This document shows, in pieces, positions 8,562-17,888 of a stretch of DNA of 64,000 nt (its first letter is position 1; each line of letters starts with the position of its first letter). The DNA is taken from positions 62,001-126,000 of the forward strand of contig NZ_SOFE01000014.1 of the NCBI RefSeq assembly GCF_004402405.1, given 5' to 3'. Made by a program: the position numbers and the translations under genes. This DNA is from Cryobacterium levicorallinum (GTDB taxonomy: Bacteria > Actinomycetota > Actinomycetes > Actinomycetales > Microbacteriaceae). Below the pieces are notes generated by a model that was given only the letters and a program-made list of their open reading frames with translations, made no database searches and had not been told where the DNA came from.

Positions 8562-9944
8562 ATGCAGAACTTTATCGACGAAATTGAGCAGCGCACCCCC
8601 GCGGGGATCGCCGCGGCCATCGGGCGGCTGATCGCCTCCGGTCGCCTCGCACCGGGCGACCGCCTGCCCACCGTGCGCCTGCTGGCCGGCGAGCTCGGCG
8701 TGAGCCCCGCGACCGTCAGCCACGCTTGGCAGGCGCTCTCCGCGGTCGGCCTGATCGTGTCGCGTGGTCGCGGCGGCACCTTCGTTCAGGATGCCGCGCC
8801 CAGGTGGTTGCCGGCCCGCAGCCAGTCCATGATCGGCGCGGTCGGTCCGGCCCGCCTCGACCTCTCCCACGGCACGCCAGACCCGCGGTTGTTGCCGGCG
8901 CTGGGGCCGGCGCTCTCCCGGGTAGCGCAGCGCGCGGAAACGCCGAGCTATCAGGATCTGCCCATTATTCCGGAGCTGCTCGAGGTACTGCGGACTTCGT
9001 GGCCGTACCCGGTGGAGACGATCACCATCGTCGACGGTGCCCTCGACGCCATCTCGCGCAGCCTCGATGCGGTCGCTCGCTTCGGCGACCGGGTGATCGT
9101 GGAGAACCCGTCGTTCCCACCGTTCTTCGACCTGCTCGACCAGCTCGGGCTGGAGCGGCTGCCGGTGGCCGTCGACGAGCACGGCATCATTCCGGCCGAC
9201 TTCGCCGAAGCCCTCAAACTCGGTCCGGCCGTCGTGCTCCTGCAGCCGCGCGCGCACAATCCCACCGGCGCGTCGATGACCGTGCAGCGGGCCGAGGAAC
9301 TCGCCCACCTGTTGCGCACAACGGCGGCCAGCGCCGACACCATCGTGATCGAAGACGACCACTCCGCCGAGATCAGCATCGCCCCCGATGTGAGTCTCGG
9401 CGTCTGGCTGCCCGAACGAACCCTGCACGTGCGCAGCTTTTCGAAGTCGCACGGCCCCGACCTCCGCATGGCCGCCCTCGGCGGTTCGGCCGCTTTGATC
9501 GACCCGATCGTGTCCCGCAGGATGCTCGGCCCGGGGTGGACCAGCCGCATGCTGCAGACAATTTTGCACGACCTGCTCACCAACGGCGAGAGCATGGCGC
9601 AGATCAGCGAGGCCCGGCGCATCTACTTCGCCCGGCAGCGTGCCCTCGCCGATGCCCTGGGCGAGTTCGGCCTCGACGTGGTGCAGGCCGACGGTATCAA
9701 CACCTGGCTGCCGGTGCAAAACGAACGGGACGCCATGGTGCGCCTGGCCGCCTCCGGCATTCGGGTGGCCGGCGGCTCGCCGTTTCTCGCAACCCCGTAC
9801 CTTTCCAGCACCGGCGGTCCCGCGTTCATTCGCGTGACCGCCGGTGCCCTGCCCGACGATATTCGGCCGGTGGCCGAGGCCCTGGCCGCAGCGGCGCATC
9901 CGCCTGATTCCGCGCTGCACGAGGTCGGGGCGCGCTGGGCGTAG
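8562..9944 (+). CDS. MocR-type regulator (GntR HTH fused to aminotransferase domain)
   Basis: A 460-residue MocR/GabR/PdxR-type regulator. Residues 1-75 form a GntR winged helix (LAGELGVSPATVSHAWQALS), followed by a linker and a class I aminotransferase fold that uses PLP as a sensor. The Schiff-base lysine is in VRSFSKSHGPDLR near residue 290, and the NPTG motif occurs in PRAHNPTGAS. It is divergent from the beta-ureidopropionase to mmsA operon, which contains an aminotransferase. Control of that operon in response to beta-alanine or a related amine is likely by analogy with GabR, but inferred. AAGGGC precedes the ATG. Confidence 0.9.
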   Translation: MQNFIDEIEQRTPAGIAAAIGRLIASGRLAPGDRLPTVRLLAGELGVSPATVSHAWQALSAVGLIVSRGRGGTFVQDAAPRWLPARSQSMIGAVGPARLDLSHGTPDPRLLPALGPALSRVAQRAETPSYQDLPIIPELLEVLRTSWPYPVETITIVDGALDAISRSLDAVARFGDRVIVENPSFPPFFDLLDQLGLERLPVAVDEHGIIPADFAEALKLGPAVVLLQPRAHNPTGASMTVQRAEELAHLLRTTAASADTIVIEDDHSAEISIAPDVSLGVWLPERTLHVRSFSKSHGPDLRMAALGGSAALIDPIVSRRMLGPGWTSRMLQTILHDLLTNGESMAQISEARRIYFARQRALADALGEFGLDVVQADGINTWLPVQNERDAMVRLAASGIRVAGGSPFLATPYLSSTGGPAFIRVTAGALPDDIRPVAEALAAAAHPPDSALHEVGARWA

Positions 9945-9966
9945 CGGGCTTCGGCCAGCGCGCGGA

Positions 9967-10971
9967 TCAGCCCAGCTGACGCAGCCGGGGGGCCAGGTCG
10001 CGCTCGAACAGGTCGAGGAAGCGCTTCTGGTCATGGCCGGGGGCATGGAAGACCAGGTGGTCGAGGCCCGCGTCGAGGTAGGGCTTGATCAAGGCGACGG
10101 CCTCGTCGGGGTCGGACGCCACGATCCAGCGCTTGGCGACCTGTTCGATCGGCAGGGCGTCGGCAGCGGCCTCCATCTCGAGCGGGTCTTGGATGGAGTG
10201 CTTCTGTTCGGGGGTGAGGGACAGTGGCGCCCAGAACCTGGTGTTCTCGAGCGCGGTGTCCCGGTCGGTGTCGTAGGAGATCTTGATCTCGATCATGCGA
10301 TCGATGTCGTCCTGCGGGCGCCCGACCTTCTCGAGGCCCTCAGCCACGGCCGGCAGCAGCTTGTCGGTGTAGAGCTCCATGCCCTTGCCCGAGGTGCAGA
10401 TGAAGCCGTCACCCGCCCGGCCGGCGTAACGGGCCACGACGGGGCCGCCGGCCGCGATGTAGACCGGCACCGGGGCATCCGGAACGTCGTACAGGGTGGC
10501 ACCGACCGCGCTGTAGTACTCACCGTCGAAGTCGGTTCGTTCGCCGGTCCAGAGCTGGCGCATGAGGTCGACGGCCTCGCGCAGGCGGGCGAAGCGTTCC
10601 TTGAACTCGGGCCACTCACCCCGGTAACCGGTGGCGATCTCGTTGAGGGCTTCGCCGGTTCCGACGCCGAGCATGATGCGCCCGGGGTACAGGCAGCCCA
10701 TGGTGGCGAAGGCCTGGGCGATCACGGCCGGGTTGTAGCGAAAGGTGGGGGTCATCACCGACGTGCCGATCTGCACCCGCTTCGTGCGCTCGCCGACCGC
10801 GGCCATCCAGGCCATGGCGTACGGCGCGTGCCCGCCCTCGTGCCGCCAGGGCTGAAAGTGGTCGCTCACCGTCACGCTGTCGAGCCCGTGTTCCTCGGCC
10901 ATGACACCGAGTTCGACCAATTCTCGCGGTGCGAACTGCTCCGCCGACGCCTTCAGCCCCAGCTTCAACAT
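9967..10971 (-). CDS. fgd: F420-dependent glucose-6-phosphate dehydrogenase
   Basis: Cytosolic enzyme that oxidises glucose-6-phosphate to the gluconolactone while reducing coenzyme F420, the main source of F420H2 in actinobacteria. The 334-residue product is collinear with mycobacterial Fgd1 in my memory of that sequence, including [48 protein letters not shown] and the C-terminal [18 protein letters not shown] precedes the ATG. It is divergent from the F420-precursor ABC transporter and convergent with the MocR gene, placing F420 reduction between the F420 supply genes and an operon with an F420-type oxidoreductase. Confidence 0.95.
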   Translation of the reverse strand: MLKLGLKASAEQFAPRELVELGVMAEEHGLDSVTVSDHFQPWRHEGGHAPYAMAWMAAVGERTKRVQIGTSVMTPTFRYNPAVIAQAFATMGCLYPGRIMLGVGTGEALNEIATGYRGEWPEFKERFARLREAVDLMRQLWTGERTDFDGEYYSAVGATLYDVPDAPVPVYIAAGGPVVARYAGRAGDGFICTSGKGMELYTDKLLPAVAEGLEKVGRPQDDIDRMIEIKISYDTDRDTALENTRFWAPLSLTPEQKHSIQDPLEMEAAADALPIEQVAKRWIVASDPDEAVALIKPYLDAGLDHLVFHAPGHDQKRFLDLFERDLAPRLRQLG

Positions 10972-11057
10972 GCGCTCTCCCTCGTCGAGTTACTCAGCCT
11001 GTTCAGCCTATGCCCTGTTTTTTCTGCGCCCCTGATACGGTGTTCACGACCACCGAT

Positions 11058-11145
11058 TAGATTTTATTGGTTGAGCTTGCCTCGATTTGGGCAGCAGGTC
11101 GCTGGACAGTCCAGTTTACCGCGCCCAAATTTTGTGAGGTCCCAC
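11058..11145 (+). promoter_or_regulatory. Promoter and structured leader of the F420-precursor transporter operon
   Basis: A TAGATT -10 hexamer at 11058-11063 would start transcription near 11070. The resulting leader contains nested complementary segments: ATTTGGGC (11085-11092) pairs with GCCCAAAT (11123-11130), enclosing the self-complementary CTGGACAGTCCAG (11102-11114). The right outer arm ends just before the GAGG ribosome binding site. This is compatible with a cis-regulatory RNA or an operator. No known riboswitch class was recognised. Confidence 0.45.
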
Positions 11146-12153
11146 ATGCTCCGTCGTTCCCGTTTTCTGTTCATCGGCGTCGGCATCAACGCCGCCCTGC
11201 TGCTCAGCGGATGCGCCGCCACGACAACGCCCGCCGCCACTTTGGCCTCGTCCCCCGCTTCGTCAACAGCTGCCCGCGCGGGCTACCCCATCACGGCTGA
11301 CAACTGCGGCACCAGCGTCACCGTCGCAGCCGCCCCCGAACGGATCGTGTCGATCAAGTCCTCGGCCACCGAACTGCTGCTCGCCCTTGGACTCGGCGAC
11401 CGCATCGTCGGCTCAGCCTTTCTCGACGGGCCCCTACCTGAGTCGCTCGCGGCAGCCGGCGCCGACCTCACCGTGATCAGCGACTTTCTGCCCGGACAGG
11501 AGGCGGTGCTTGGCCTGAACCCCGACTTCATCTACGGCGGGTGGGAATCCAACTTCAGCGCCGACGGCGTGGGCGAGCGCCCCGCCCTCGAGGCTCTCGG
11601 CGTGGGAACCTACGTCTCGCCGGCCGCCTGCAAGGGCGACTCCATGCCGAACCCGCTCACCTTCGACACGGTTTTCGCCGAAATCGACGAGGCCGGTGCC
11701 ATCTTCGGCGCAACGGATGCCGCAGCCAAGCTGGTCAGCGGCCTGCAGTCCGACCTCGCCGCCCTCAAGCCGACCGCGACCGACACCACGGCCCTGTGGT
11801 ACTCGAGCGGCACCACGACCCCCTATGTCGGTGCTGGTATCGGCTCACCCGAGATGATCATGGACGCCGCCGGGCTCACCAACATCTTCGCCGACGTGAG
11901 CGACACCTGGACCTCGGCGGGCTGGGAATCGATCATCGAGGCCAACCCGAGCGTCATCGTGCTCGTCGACGCCACCTGGAACACCGCCGCGTCGAAGATC
12001 GCCCACCTGGAGTCCGACCCGGCCACGCAGGTGCTCGACGCCGTCAAGAACCAGCGCTACATCATCCTGCCGTTCGCCGCGACCGAGGCCGGCATCCGCA
12101 ACGTCGAAGCGACGGCGTCCACGATCTCGCAGCTAGCCGCGCTCGACGAGTGA
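11146..12153 (+). CDS. F420-0/deazaflavin-precursor ABC transporter, substrate-binding lipoprotein
   Basis: A 335-residue extracytoplasmic binding protein of the cobalamin/iron-siderophore fold. A signal peptide with lipobox LLLSGC ends at a cysteine near residue 22, anchoring it to the membrane. ERIVSIKSSATELLLALGLG is the family start of the mature fold. Together with the next two genes it matches the three-gene actinobacterial cassette described in TIGR03868, TIGR03869 and TIGR03873, proposed to import F420-0 because of its link to cofE and F420-dependent enzymes. GAGG lies 7 bases before the ATG. The exact ligand (F420-0 or FO) is unproven. Confidence 0.88.
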   Translation: MLRRSRFLFIGVGINAALLLSGCAATTTPAATLASSPASSTAARAGYPITADNCGTSVTVAAAPERIVSIKSSATELLLALGLGDRIVGSAFLDGPLPESLAAAGADLTVISDFLPGQEAVLGLNPDFIYGGWESNFSADGVGERPALEALGVGTYVSPAACKGDSMPNPLTFDTVFAEIDEAGAIFGATDAAAKLVSGLQSDLAALKPTATDTTALWYSSGTTTPYVGAGIGSPEMIMDAAGLTNIFADVSDTWTSAGWESIIEANPSVIVLVDATWNTAASKIAHLESDPATQVLDAVKNQRYIILPFAATEAGIRNVEATASTISQLAALDE

Positions 12154-13166
12154 CCCGCAGTAAGTACCTCGGGTGGCTGGTCGCGGCAGCCGCTCTACTC
12201 GTGCTCGGGTGCGCGGTTGCCGTGACCATCGGGCCGGCAGCGGTGAGCCTTGCCCAGGTGGCGGGCAGCATCGGCGCGCACCTCGGCCTGCCCGTCGAGC
12301 CGGTACCGCTACTCATCGACTCGATCGTCTGGCAGCTCCGGCTACCGCGCGTGCTCACGGCCGCCCTGGTCGGCGCGGGCCTCGCCCTGAGCGGCGCCGT
12401 GATGCAGAGCGTGACGCGCAATCCCCTCGCCGACCCGTACCTGCTCGGGCTGTCGAGCGGGGCATCCGTTGGTGCGGTGTGCGTGGTCATTCTCGGCATC
12501 GGATTTGCCTTGCCGGCCGCAGCGTTTGCCGGGGCATTGCTGGCCCTAATGGCGACGCTCAGCATCGCCAAGGTCGGGGGAACGATCACCCCGGTGCGGG
12601 CCGTGCTCGCCGGCCTGGCCATCGCCCAGCTCGCCGGTGCCCTCACCTCGTTCATCATCTTCTGGGCGGCCAAGGGCGACTCCTACCGCGAGATCCTCAA
12701 CTGGCTGCTCGGCTCGCTGGCCGGTGCCACCTGGCAGAGCGTAATGATCGCGGCGACAGCCGTTTTGGTCGTGGGCACCGGCATTGTCCTGTCGGCGACC
12801 CGGCTCGACGCGTTCGCCTTCGGTGACACGTCGGCGACCAGCCTCGGCATCAATGTGAATCGCACCCGCTGGGCCCTGCTCGGTTCGGTCGCTCTGCTCA
12901 CCGGGGCCATGGTGGCCGTGAGCGGGTCCATCGGGTTCGTCGGGCTCATTCTGCCGCACCTGGTGCGCGGCATCAGCGGCCCGGGCCACCGCCGCCTGCT
13001 CCCGCTCGTCGCGGTCTGCGGGGCGCTGTTCCTGGTGATCGCCGATACCCTCGCGCGCACCGTGTTCGATCCGCGCGAGCTGCCGGTGGGCATCATCACC
13101 GCGTTCATCGGCGTGCCGGTGTTCATTTTGCTGATCAAGAGAAAGAAGTCGAAGCTGTGGGCGTAG
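12150..13166 (+). CDS. F420-0/deazaflavin-precursor ABC transporter, permease
   Basis: A 338-residue polytopic membrane protein of the FecCD/BtuC type, with about ten hydrophobic segments. The family motif GAVMQSVTRNPLADPYLLGLSSGAS is visible near residues 80-105, and the coupling region GFVGLILPHLVR is near residue 260. The GTG start overlaps the stop of the binding-protein gene in GTGA, showing translational coupling. It forms the membrane channel of the importer with the downstream ATPase. Confidence 0.9.
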   Translation: MTRSKYLGWLVAAAALLVLGCAVAVTIGPAAVSLAQVAGSIGAHLGLPVEPVPLLIDSIVWQLRLPRVLTAALVGAGLALSGAVMQSVTRNPLADPYLLGLSSGASVGAVCVVILGIGFALPAAAFAGALLALMATLSIAKVGGTITPVRAVLAGLAIAQLAGALTSFIIFWAAKGDSYREILNWLLGSLAGATWQSVMIAATAVLVVGTGIVLSATRLDAFAFGDTSATSLGINVNRTRWALLGSVALLTGAMVAVSGSIGFVGLILPHLVRGISGPGHRRLLPLVAVCGALFLVIADTLARTVFDPRELPVGIITAFIGVPVFILLIKRKKSKLWA

Positions 13167-13939
13167 AACTCGATCGGTTGTCGTTCAGCGTCGACGGCAC
13201 CAGCATTTTGCGGGACGTTTCGGCGTCACTGCCCACCGGCAGCGTTACCGGCCTGCTCGGGCCGAACGGCGCCGGCAAGTCCACCCTGCTTCGCCTGATC
13301 GCGGGTATCGACACAGCGGATGCCGGCACCGCCTCCCTCGACGACGTCGCCATCGGCTCCCTTCCGCGGCGCGAGGCGGCCCGGCGGATCGCGCTGCTCG
13401 AGCAGAACGCCGCCCCGAGTGTGGAACTGACCGTGCTTGAGGTTGTGCTGCTGGGGCGCATTCCACACCGCACCAAACTCATGGGCTCGTTCAGCGGCGC
13501 GGAGGATCGCACGGTCGCTCTGGACGCCCTCGAACTGGTCGGTGCGGGAACTCTGGCCGATCGGTCGTGGCCCACTCTGAGCGGTGGGCAGCAGCAGCGC
13601 GTGCAGATCGCCCGGGCCATGGCGCAGCAACCGAGCCTGCTTCTGCTCGACGAACCGACCAACCACCTCGACGTGAGTGCCCAGCTCTCGTTGCTCGGGC
13701 AGGTGCGCGAGCTGGGCGTGACGGCGATCATGGCCCTGCACGATCTCAACCTCGCCGCGGCCTACTGCGACCACATCCTGCTGCTCGATGGTGGCCTGCT
13801 GGTAGCCTCCGGCACGCCCGCTGCGGTGCTCACCCCCGAGATCATCGGCGCCGTCTACGGCGTGGACTGCTACATTCTCGAGCATCCGCGCGGCGGTCAT
13901 CCGGTCATCGTCTATGCGGCTGCTTCGGTGTCGGCATGA
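13157..13939 (+). CDS. F420-0/deazaflavin-precursor ABC transporter, ATP-binding protein
   Basis: A 260-residue ATPase of the FecE/BtuD type that powers the importer. Walker A GPNGAGKST lies near residue 35, the signature LSGGQQQRVQIARAMA near residue 140, Walker B LLLLDEPTNHLD near residue 160 and the H-loop ALHDL after that. It starts at GTG inside the end of the permease gene (10-base overlap) and its own stop overlaps the cofD start, so importer and F420 assembly genes form one transcript. Confidence 0.91.
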   Translation: MGVELDRLSFSVDGTSILRDVSASLPTGSVTGLLGPNGAGKSTLLRLIAGIDTADAGTASLDDVAIGSLPRREAARRIALLEQNAAPSVELTVLEVVLLGRIPHRTKLMGSFSGAEDRTVALDALELVGAGTLADRSWPTLSGGQQQRVQIARAMAQQPSLLLLDEPTNHLDVSAQLSLLGQVRELGVTAIMALHDLNLAAAYCDHILLLDGGLLVASGTPAAVLTPEIIGAVYGVDCYILEHPRGGHPVIVYAAASVSA

Positions 13940-14955
13940 GCGGCGTCGGCATGACGAGCCTGAAGCGCGTGACCGTTCTGGCCGGCGGTGTCGGCGGTGC
14001 CCGTTTCACCCGCGGTGTGTTGGCGCAGCTCGCGGTGGAAGCTCCAGACGCCACCGTGACGGTGATTGTGAACACGGGCGACGACATGTGGCTGGACGGG
14101 CTGCGCATCTGCCCCGACCTTGACACGGTCATGTATACGCTCGGTGACGGTATCAACGAGGAGCAGGGCTGGGGCCGCCCCGACGAGACCCGGAGGACCT
14201 CCGCTGAGATCGCGGCTTACGGTCGCGGCTGGTCCTGGTTCACCCTCGGCGATCTCGATCTGGCCACCCACATCGTGCGCACCGATCTACTGCGCAGCGG
14301 TTCGACGCTCTCTGAAGCGACGGAATTTCTCTGCCGCCGCTGGCAGCCCGGGGTGCGGCTGCTGCCGATGAGTGATCAGCCCGTGGAAACCCACGTATGC
14401 CTCGCCGAGAATATAGATGAGCACTCCGTGGGCGACTATATCCACTTCGAAGAATGGTGGGTTCGCTACCGGGCGAAGGTGCCGATCACCGGGTTCGAGC
14501 AGCGGGGACTCGCCGACGCGGTCGCCGCGCCGGGGGTGCTCGAAGCCATCACCGAGGCCGACCTCGTCGTGCTGCCGCCGTCGAATCCGGTCGTGTCGGT
14601 CGGCACGATCCTGGCCGTTCCGGGCATACGTGATGCGCTGCGGTCGACCGCGGCCCGCGTGGTCGGCGTCTCTCCGATTGTCGGCGGCGCGGCGGTGCGC
14701 GGAATGGCCGACGCCTGCCTCCGCACGATCGGGGTCGAGACCAGTGCACTCGCGGTCGCGCTGCACTACGGTGCCCGCAGCCGGGGCGGCATCCTCGACG
14801 GCTGGCTCATCGACGAATCGGATGCCGTGGCCCTGCCCGCTCTCGCGGCCGCCGGCATCCGCTCGGCCGCTGTGCCACTGTGGATGACCGACCTGCCCGC
14901 CACGACCGCGATGGCGGCCGCCGCCCTGGCGCTGTGGCCCGGAGCCAGGAGCTAG
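13936..14955 (+). CDS. cofD: 2-phospho-L-lactate transferase (F420 biosynthesis)
   Basis: CofD/FbiA joins FO to an activated phospholactate or phosphoenolpyruvate guanylyl intermediate to make F420-0 or its dehydro form. The 339-residue product shows VLAGGVGGARF near the start, the NTGDDMWLDGLRICPDLDTVMYTL block typical of CofD and LPPSNPVVSVGTIL in the middle. It starts in an ATGA overlap with the ABC ATPase stop; a second ATG five codons later is an alternative. Its presence in the importer operon implies that FO, not only F420-0, must be available in the cell. It overlaps convergently with cofC by 4 bases. Confidence 0.93.
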   Translation: MSGVGMTSLKRVTVLAGGVGGARFTRGVLAQLAVEAPDATVTVIVNTGDDMWLDGLRICPDLDTVMYTLGDGINEEQGWGRPDETRRTSAEIAAYGRGWSWFTLGDLDLATHIVRTDLLRSGSTLSEATEFLCRRWQPGVRLLPMSDQPVETHVCLAENIDEHSVGDYIHFEEWWVRYRAKVPITGFEQRGLADAVAAPGVLEAITEADLVVLPPSNPVVSVGTILAVPGIRDALRSTAARVVGVSPIVGGAAVRGMADACLRTIGVETSALAVALHYGARSRGGILDGWLIDESDAVALPALAAAGIRSAAVPLWMTDLPATTAMAAAALALWPGARS

Positions 14956-15581
14956 ACCAGTTCGCTCGTGTGCGGCCCGAGCCCCAGCGCCCGGGCGGTG
15001 TCGAGGTCGGCTGCGGTGTCGACGTCGCGTCGCAGCGACGAGCTCAGCGGCAAGTCCAGCACGACGTGCCCGTCGCCCTCGTGCGCGGCGCGGGAGCCGA
15101 GACCGAACCGCGGAGTGAACCTGTAGCCGGCCTGCGCGAGCAGCGTCGTTGTTCCCACGCCCTCCGCATCGGCCACCATCGAGAGCGGGTGCGTGGCCGC
15201 GAGCGCGAACGCCGTTTCTACATCGGCCACGTGCAGGGCCGGCAGATCTCCGGTCACAACGGCCAGATTCGCGTCGGGGCACGCGAACCGGGCCGCCTCG
15301 GCACCCTGCTCGATCGCGGCGTTCAATCGGTCCTGCCCCGCGTCCGGGCCCGGCACCTCCGGCACGATGACGGCGCCGAGTGCGGCGAGAAGCACGCCGA
15401 GCCGTGCACTCGCGGTCACCACGAACACGCGCTCCACAGCGGATGCCGCCACCAGCGCCGCTACCGTGTCCAACGCGAACGCATCGGCGAGGCCCGCCCG
15501 CCCGGCTCCGGCCCCGAGGCGGCTCTTCGCCCCGGCGGTTCCCTTCACCGGGACGACCACCACCCACCGAGTCTGATCCAC
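14952..15581 (-). CDS. cofC: Phospholactate/phosphoenolpyruvate guanylyltransferase (F420 biosynthesis)
   Basis: CofC/FbiD activates 2-phospho-L-lactate or PEP with GTP for CofD. From the GTG at 15581 the product is 209 residues, the usual length, beginning VDQTRWVVVVPVKG. Nucleotidyltransferase features include PVKGTAGAKSRLG, VVTGDLPAL and the FGLGSRAAH segment. The frame is open upstream but those residues do not match the family. TAGCGT ends 7 bases before the GTG, suggesting a leaderless mRNA, similar to pyrE. It overlaps cofD convergently. Confidence 0.88.
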   Translation of the reverse strand: MDQTRWVVVVPVKGTAGAKSRLGAGAGRAGLADAFALDTVAALVAASAVERVFVVTASARLGVLLAALGAVIVPEVPGPDAGQDRLNAAIEQGAEAARFACPDANLAVVTGDLPALHVADVETAFALAATHPLSMVADAEGVGTTTLLAQAGYRFTPRFGLGSRAAHEGDGHVVLDLPLSSSLRRDVDTAADLDTARALGLGPHTSELV

Positions 15582-15694
15582 GGTAAATACGCTATCAGCG
15601 CTCCGCCGGCAAACCCGCGCAACCCGGCAAGCGGTAGCCTCAGGGGTCGAGTAGCCAACATCCGTACGTTCGAATGAACGGCCCAGGAGGTCCC

Positions 15695-16054
15695 ATGTCA
15701 CAGTCACTCACCGCACAGGCTCGCGCGCTTCCCATGGCGATCGTCACCTATCTGGAGCGCAGCGCGAGCGCCAAGCCCACCTCCGCTCAAGCGACCTTTG
15801 TCGAAAACGCTGTCGTCGTCGACGACGACGGCAAGACGTACACCGGCGAGCCGGCCATCACGGCCTGGCTGGCCGGCAGCGCCGCCGAGTTCGAATACAC
15901 GACCACCCTCCTGCGCACCGAGAAGGACGAGGCGGCAACGACCGTCATCAACCGCATCGAGGGCAACTTTCCCGGCCGCAGCGTCGACCTCAGCTACCGC
16001 TTCGAGCTCGCCGCCGAGACCGGCCTGATCCAGAACCTCACGATCTCGATCTAG
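15695..16054 (+). CDS. SnoaL-like / NTF2-fold small protein
   Basis: A 119-residue single-domain protein that looks like the SnoaL/NTF2 alpha+beta barrel: an N-terminal helix, [26 protein letters not shown], then alternating strands ending in [16 protein letters not shown] precedes the ATG by a good distance. Such proteins include isomerases, hydrolases and accessory proteins, so no reaction can be assigned. It sits between cofC and cofE on the other strand and overlaps cofE convergently by 4 bases, so a link to F420 is only positional. Confidence 0.72.
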   Translation: MSQSLTAQARALPMAIVTYLERSASAKPTSAQATFVENAVVVDDDGKTYTGEPAITAWLAGSAAEFEYTTTLLRTEKDEAATTVINRIEGNFPGRSVDLSYRFELAAETGLIQNLTISI

Positions 16055-16887
16055 CTTTTCTCGGCTGCTGCAGCCAACCCGGCGGCGAACCCCTCGCGAT
16101 ACCCTTCGGCGCGGGCCTCGGTGGTACCGAGCCTAAACATGTCGGTGTCGCTCGGGCGCTGTAACGCCCGGGCGCCGACGGCATCGAGGTCGCCGACCAG
16201 TCGTCCGAGTCCGCGCAGCACGGCGACCGGGTTGCAGCTGGTCTTGCCCTTGACCAGATCGGCGGCTCCGGCGATCTCGTCGGCGACCGCCGCGACGGTG
16301 ACGTCGAGGCGGCGACCCGAGACATCCGTTGTGCCGCGCAGGTCGTCGAGTACCACAAGCCCCGCCGCACCGATGGCGATGTCGGTCTGGCCCTCGCGCC
16401 ACGGGCGCCCGGCAGTATCGGTGATCAGCACGCCGAGCCGCAGGCCGGTGCGCTCGCGAAGGGCTGTGCAGAGCGCGCGAGCGGAGGCATCCGGATCCAC
16501 CGGCAGCAGCAGCACGACGCCCGCGGGCGCGTTGCTGGTGTCGACGCCGGCCGCCGCCATCACGAGTCCCTGCCGGTTCTCGACGATGCGGGTGACTCCA
16601 CCCGGGTAGGCGCGTGAGGCCACGATCCGCACGGTCTCTTCGGTGATCGCCTGTTCGCGGTCGGCCGCTGGCACAGCCCGCCCCTCGGCCTTCGAAACGA
16701 TCTTGCTGGTCACCGCCACAATATCGCCGTCAATCAGGCGGGACCGAGCGGCCTCCGCGATTAGGGCGGCGAGGTCGTCACCGGCCGTGATCTCACCGAA
16801 CCCACCGAGGGTGAACACCTTGAGGCCGAACAGTTCCATTGCCCCCACTTCCGCCGCGGCCGCGTCGGGCCGGGCGTCGTGCGGCAT
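16051..16887 (-). CDS. cofE: Coenzyme F420-0:L-glutamate ligase
   Basis: CofE adds gamma-linked glutamates to F420-0 with GTP to give F420-1, F420-2 and longer tails. The 278-residue product contains [18 protein letters not shown] near residue 55 and [20 protein letters not shown] in the middle, both CofE hallmarks, followed by a [17 protein letters not shown] segment. It lacks the FMN reductase-like C-terminal domain of mycobacterial FbiB, so only the ligase function is encoded. The ATG overlaps the stop of the upstream Fgd-like gene (TGATG). An ATG 16 codons later is an alternative start. Confidence 0.92.
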   Translation of the reverse strand: MPHDARPDAAAAEVGAMELFGLKVFTLGGFGEITAGDDLAALIAEAARSRLIDGDIVAVTSKIVSKAEGRAVPAADREQAITEETVRIVASRAYPGGVTRIVENRQGLVMAAAGVDTSNAPAGVVLLLPVDPDASARALCTALRERTGLRLGVLITDTAGRPWREGQTDIAIGAAGLVVLDDLRGTTDVSGRRLDVTVAAVADEIAGAADLVKGKTSCNPVAVLRGLGRLVGDLDAVGARALQRPSDTDMFRLGTTEARAEGYREGFAAGLAAAAEKS

Positions 16888-17888
16888 CAGCGCACCAGCT
16901 TCGGCAGAACGGATGCGCCGAAGACGTCGATCCACTGCTTCTGGTTGCGGCCGACGTTGTGCAGGTAGATGCGATCGAAGCCGAGGTCGACGAATTTCTG
17001 GATGTATTTGCGGTGCTCGTCGGGGTCGGCCGAGATGACCATGCGGCCCTCGAAGTCCTCCGGACGCACCATTTTGGCCAGCTGCTCGAACTCGAACGGC
17101 GATCGAATATCGCTCTTCGGAAACTTCATGCCGCCGTTCGGCCACTCGTGCAGGGCATTGGTCATGGCCTCTTCGTCGGTTTCGGCCCAGCTCATGTGTA
17201 GCTGCAACACCTTGGGCATCGTCGACGGGTCTTTTCCGGCCTCGCGGGCGCCGCCGTCGAATTTTGCGAACAGCATCGCGATCTTCTCCAGCGGGGCGCC
17301 GACCGTGATCAGGCCGTCCGCCAGCCGACCGGCGCGTTTGGCCGTGACCGGGCCGGCCGTGGCTACCAGAATCTCCGGGGCAACGTCCGGCATGGTCCAC
17401 AGCCGGGTGGATTCAAGCTTGAAGAATTGCCCGGAGTGCTTGACGTCCTTGTCGGCCAGGGACCCGGCGAACAGCTTGGAGATGATCTCGATGGCCTCGA
17501 ACATGCGATTGATGCGCTCCGGGGCTTCGGGCCAGTAGCCGCCCACAATGTGCTCGTTCAGCGCTTCACCGCTGCCGAGTCCCAGCCAATGCCGCCCCGG
17601 GTGCATCGAGGCCAGCGTCGCGGAAGCCTGCGCGACCATGGCCGGGTGCCAGCGAAAGGTGGGCGCCGTCACGCCGGGACCGAAGTCGCCGGTGGTGCGC
17701 TCGGCGATCGAGGCGAGCACGCTCCAGACGAAGCTCGACTGACCCTGCGCTGGAACCCAGGGCTGAAAGTGGTCGGCCGCCATCACGCCGGTGAAACCGT
17801 GCTGCTCCGCGTAGGCCGACAGTGCGACCGCCTCGGCCGGTGCAAACTGCTCCAGCATGGCCGCGTAGCCAATCCGCAACTCCGTCAA
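16887..17888 (-). CDS. Fgd-like F420-dependent oxidoreductase upstream of cofE
   Basis: A luciferase-like superfamily enzyme of the G6PDH-related F420 group (TIGR03557-like). It shows [63 protein letters not shown] and [16 protein letters not shown]. It is clearly diverged from fgd, so it probably uses another substrate. The TTG at 17888 gives 333 residues and has GGAAAGG about 5 bases upstream; an in-frame ATG at 17906 is the alternative. It is translationally coupled to cofE. The substrate is unknown. Confidence 0.85.
   Translation of the reverse strand: MTELRIGYAAMLEQFAPAEAVALSAYAEQHGFTGVMAADHFQPWVPAQGQSSFVWSVLASIAERTTGDFGPGVTAPTFRWHPAMVAQASATLASMHPGRHWLGLGSGEALNEHIVGGYWPEAPERINRMFEAIEIISKLFAGSLADKDVKHSGQFFKLESTRLWTMPDVAPEILVATAGPVTAKRAGRLADGLITVGAPLEKIAMLFAKFDGGAREAGKDPSTMPKVLQLHMSWAETDEEAMTNALHEWPNGGMKFPKSDIRSPFEFEQLAKMVRPEDFEGRMVISADPDEHRKYIQKFVDLGFDRIYLHNVGRNQKQWIDVFGASVLPKLVR

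Noticed and set aside
15674-15694. An upstream ATG extending the SnoaL-like protein by seven residues
   Set aside because: The downstream ATG has the GGAGG site at the right distance, and the extension would cover that site.
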